Assembly (NCBI RefSeq): GCF_017876295.1
Contig: NZ_JAGINT010000001.1
Coordinates: 1,736,001 to 1,800,000 of the forward strand
Direction: 5' to 3'
Length of the DNA stretch: 64,000 nt
Source: Kribbella aluminosa
GTDB taxonomy: Bacteria > Actinomycetota > Actinomycetes > Propionibacteriales > Kribbellaceae
In this document: positions 62,397-64,000 of the stretch, one piece after another
Position numbering within the stretch: the first letter of the stretch is position 1
Layout: every line of letters begins with the position of its first letter
Program-made: the position numbers and the translations under genes
The notes under the pieces: model-generated
The model's input: only the letters and a program-made list of their open reading frames with translations
Database searches by the model: none
What the model was told of the DNA's origin: nothing

Positions 62397-63026
62397 ATGT
62401 TCACCGGCATCATCGAAGAACTCGGCACGGTCGAGTCCCTGGACCTCGACGGCGACGCCGCCCGGCTCACGATCCGCGGCCCGCGGGTGACCGAGGACGC
62501 CGCGCACGGCGCCTCGATCGCGGTCAACGGCTGTTGCCTGACGGTCGTCGAGTACGGCGGCGGCGTCTTCACTGCGGACGTGATGCGCGAGACGCTGCAG
62601 CGCACCAGCCTCGGCGGCCTGGAGAAGGGCTCGCCGGTCAACCTGGAGCGGGCGGTCGCCGCCCACGAAAGGCTCGGCGGGCACATCGTGCAGGGGCACG
62701 TCGACGGCACCGGAACGATCGCGTCGCGGACGCCCGGCGACCGCTGGGAGGACGTCCGGATCGCGACCTCGCCGGAGATCCTGAAGTACGTCGCCGAGAA
62801 GGGCTCGATCGCGATCGACGGGGTGTCGCTGACGGTCACCGATGTGGACGACGCGAGTGGGACGTTCGGGGTCAGCCTGATCCCGACGACGCTCGAGCTG
62901 ACGGTGCTGGGCGCCAACAAGGTCGGCGACACGGTGAACCTCGAGGTCGACGTGATCGCGAAGTACGTCGAGCGCCTGCTGACCGCGGGCGGCACCCCCT
63001 CTTCTGTTGCTGGAGGCAACAAGTGA
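62397..63026 (+). CDS. ribE: Riboflavin synthase alpha subunit RibE
   Basis: A 209-residue protein with two lumazine-binding repeats. It begins MFTGIIEELGTVESLDLDG; the second half starts HIVQGHVDGTGTI, and SIAIDGVSLTVTDVDD is diagnostic. It dismutates dimethylribityllumazine to riboflavin. GGGAGGAAAG precedes the ATG at 62397. Overlaps the following transporter gene by 4 nt. Confidence 0.94.
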   Translation: MFTGIIEELGTVESLDLDGDAARLTIRGPRVTEDAAHGASIAVNGCCLTVVEYGGGVFTADVMRETLQRTSLGGLEKGSPVNLERAVAAHERLGGHIVQGHVDGTGTIASRTPGDRWEDVRIATSPEILKYVAEKGSIAIDGVSLTVTDVDDASGTFGVSLIPTTLELTVLGANKVGDTVNLEVDVIAKYVERLLTAGGTPSSVAGGNK

Positions 63027-63697
63027 ACCCGATCAACTGGCTGTTGACCTCGCAAGTCACGATCGCCGGCTCCCCGGTGCTGGTCCGGGAGATCGTCGGC
63101 AACGTGTTCGGCCTGGCCAGTGCGCTGTTCGGCATGCGCCGGCTGGTCGCTGCGTGGCCGGTCGGCATCGTAGGCAACGTGCTGCTGTTCACGGTGTTCG
63201 TCGGCGGCATCTTCGACACCCCGCAGGACAAGGACCTCTGGGGCCAGGCCGGCCGTCAGGTGTTCTTCGCGATCATCAGCCTGTACGGCTGGTACCGGTG
63301 GTACCAGACCCGTCACAAGGGTGCCGGTCAGGCGGTCCAGCCGCGCTGGGCGACCACGCGCGAGCGGCTCGAACTGCTCGGGATCGGCGTCGTCATCTAC
63401 GCGATCGCCTACTTCGTGCTGAAGGCGCTCGGCTCGTGGGGCCCGCAGTGGGACGCGTGGATCCTCACCGGGTCGATCCTCGCGACGTACGGGATGGCGC
63501 GCGGGTTCGTCGAGTTCTGGATGATCTGGGTGGCCGTCGACGTGGTCGGCGTACCGCTGCTGGTGCAGGCGAAGTTCTACCCGTCGGCGACGATGTACGT
63601 CGTGTACGGGCTGTTCTGTGTCCTCGGGTTCGCGTCGTGGTGGAAGATCCAGAACCGCGAGCGGGCCGCAACTCCCGAAGCTGTGGTGGTGGGCTGA
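63023..63697 (+). CDS. ribM: Riboflavin transporter RibM (PnuC family)
   Basis: A 224-residue membrane protein of about seven helices in the PnuC fold. EIVGNVFGLASALFGMRRLV, WPVGIVGNVLLFTVFVGGIF and SLYGWYRWYQ are typical PnuC motifs. In actinobacterial riboflavin operons the family member (RibM/PnuX) imports riboflavin. Starts with GTG 63023 overlapping the ribE stop. Confidence 0.88.
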   Translation: MNPINWLLTSQVTIAGSPVLVREIVGNVFGLASALFGMRRLVAAWPVGIVGNVLLFTVFVGGIFDTPQDKDLWGQAGRQVFFAIISLYGWYRWYQTRHKGAGQAVQPRWATTRERLELLGIGVVIYAIAYFVLKALGSWGPQWDAWILTGSILATYGMARGFVEFWMIWVAVDVVGVPLLVQAKFYPSATMYVVYGLFCVLGFASWWKIQNRERAATPEAVVVG

Positions 63698-63698
63698 G

Positions 63699-64000
63699 AT
63701 GGGAACCGTGCTGAAGCTCGACACGATCGAGCATGCGATCGAGGAGATCCGCGCCGGCCGTCCGGTGATCGTGGTCGACGACGAGGACCGGGAGAACGAG
63801 GGCGACCTGATCTTCGCCGCGTCCAAGGCCACACCGGAGCTGCTGGCGTTCCTGATCCGGTACAGCTCCGGCGTGGTGTGCGTGCCGATGGAGGGTGCAG
63901 AGCTGGACCGGCTCGGGATCCCGTTGATGACGCCGCACAACCGCGAGCGGATGCGTACGGCGTACACGATCTCCGTCGACGCGCGGGACGGGATCAGTAC
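63699..64000 (+). CDS. ribBA: RibBA or RibB, 5' part (cut by window end)
   Basis: The first 100 residues of 3,4-dihydroxy-2-butanone 4-phosphate synthase: EHAIEEIRAGRPVIVVDDED, RENEGDLIFAASKATPELLA, SGVVCVPMEG. The Asp/Glu-rich VVDDEDRENEGD binds metal. Whether a GTP cyclohydrolase II domain follows cannot be seen; the actinobacterial arrangement makes RibBA likely. It starts 1 nt after the ribM stop. Confidence 0.9.
   Translation, partial: MGTVLKLDTIEHAIEEIRAGRPVIVVDDEDRENEGDLIFAASKATPELLAFLIRYSSGVVCVPMEGAELDRLGIPLMTPHNRERMRTAYTISVDARDGIS

Noticed and set aside
60938..63967. A 1009-codon minus-strand open frame across the riboflavin operon
   Set aside because: It is antisense to the FMN riboswitch, ribD, ribE and ribM, all strongly recognisable, and has a Ser/Arg-rich shadow composition.

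Overview
The window is high-GC, densely packed actinobacterial DNA with many GTG starts, 1-4 nt gene overlaps (ATGA, GTGA, TAGTG) and several promoters whose -10 box lies 6-7 nt from the start codon, as in leaderless mRNAs. An ergothioneine operon, a FolP2-type dihydropteroate synthase homologue, a PPOX/F420-type protein and an IdeR/DmdR-like iron box all fit Actinobacteria. The codon style and mix of saprophyte sugar and hydantoin genes suggest a soil member of the Propionibacteriales such as Kribbella, but the genus is a guess. No rRNA, tRNA, CRISPR array or complete insertion sequence is visible.

Layout. 0.5-7.7 kb: a DUF3052 gene, a FadR-type regulator, an ABC-F ribosome-protection ATPase behind a strong switch-like 5' leader, a CopB-type metal ATPase with a CsoR-like operator, a deletion scar joining a truncated TetR gene to a truncated DUF2218 gene, and a DUF305/DUF6153 pair. 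7.8-16.4 kb: an apparent hydantoin or thiohydantoin catabolic cluster (NCS1 permease, HyuA-type hydantoinase, three DUF917 paralogues, PucR regulator). 16.5-19.7 kb: an L-fucose-type oxidative operon (aldo/keto reductase, SDR, L-fuconate dehydratase). 19.8-22.1 kb: a FolP2-like, an Rv2671-like RibD-C reductase and a LigB-like protein in one overlapping operon. 22.1-24.4 kb: a TetR/hydrolase pair and an unknown protein. 24.4-28.3 kb: a siderophore ABC importer around an iron box. 28.4-31.9 kb: a secreted 1173-residue glycoside-hydrolase-like protein with discoidin-like domains and a seven-repeat lectin-like propeller.

32.0-36.3 kb: egtABCD without egtE. 36.3-40.6 kb: a sugar ABC importer divergent from its LacI regulator. 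40.6-42.7 kb: three consecutive broken genes, followed by an AbiEi/DUF559-like protein. 43.9-47.0 kb: a GbsR/MarR regulator divergent from an ABC drug exporter. 47.1-50.5 kb: a PPOX gene and cobL-cobM-cobK. 50.7-56.5 kb: rpe, a frameshifted MFS gene, a NagD-like phosphatase, a polysaccharide deacetylase and a polar amino-acid ABC importer. 56.7-60.9 kb: an XRE regulator, a von Willebrand A membrane protein and a Ser/Thr kinase, with three matching operator-like sites in the divergent promoter. 60.9-64.0 kb: an FMN riboswitch and ribD-ribE-ribM-ribBA, the last cut by the window edge.

Most promising observations: the ABC-F leader with two local hairpins competing against a stem that covers the ribosome binding site; the triplicated DUF917 cluster in the same window as ergothioneine synthesis; the FolP2/Rv2671-like operon; the three-site XRE/VWA/kinase module; and two unrelated genes (PucR and cobK) each carrying in-frame 45-bp tandem repeats. 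All family assignments come from reading translated motifs; no database search was run.
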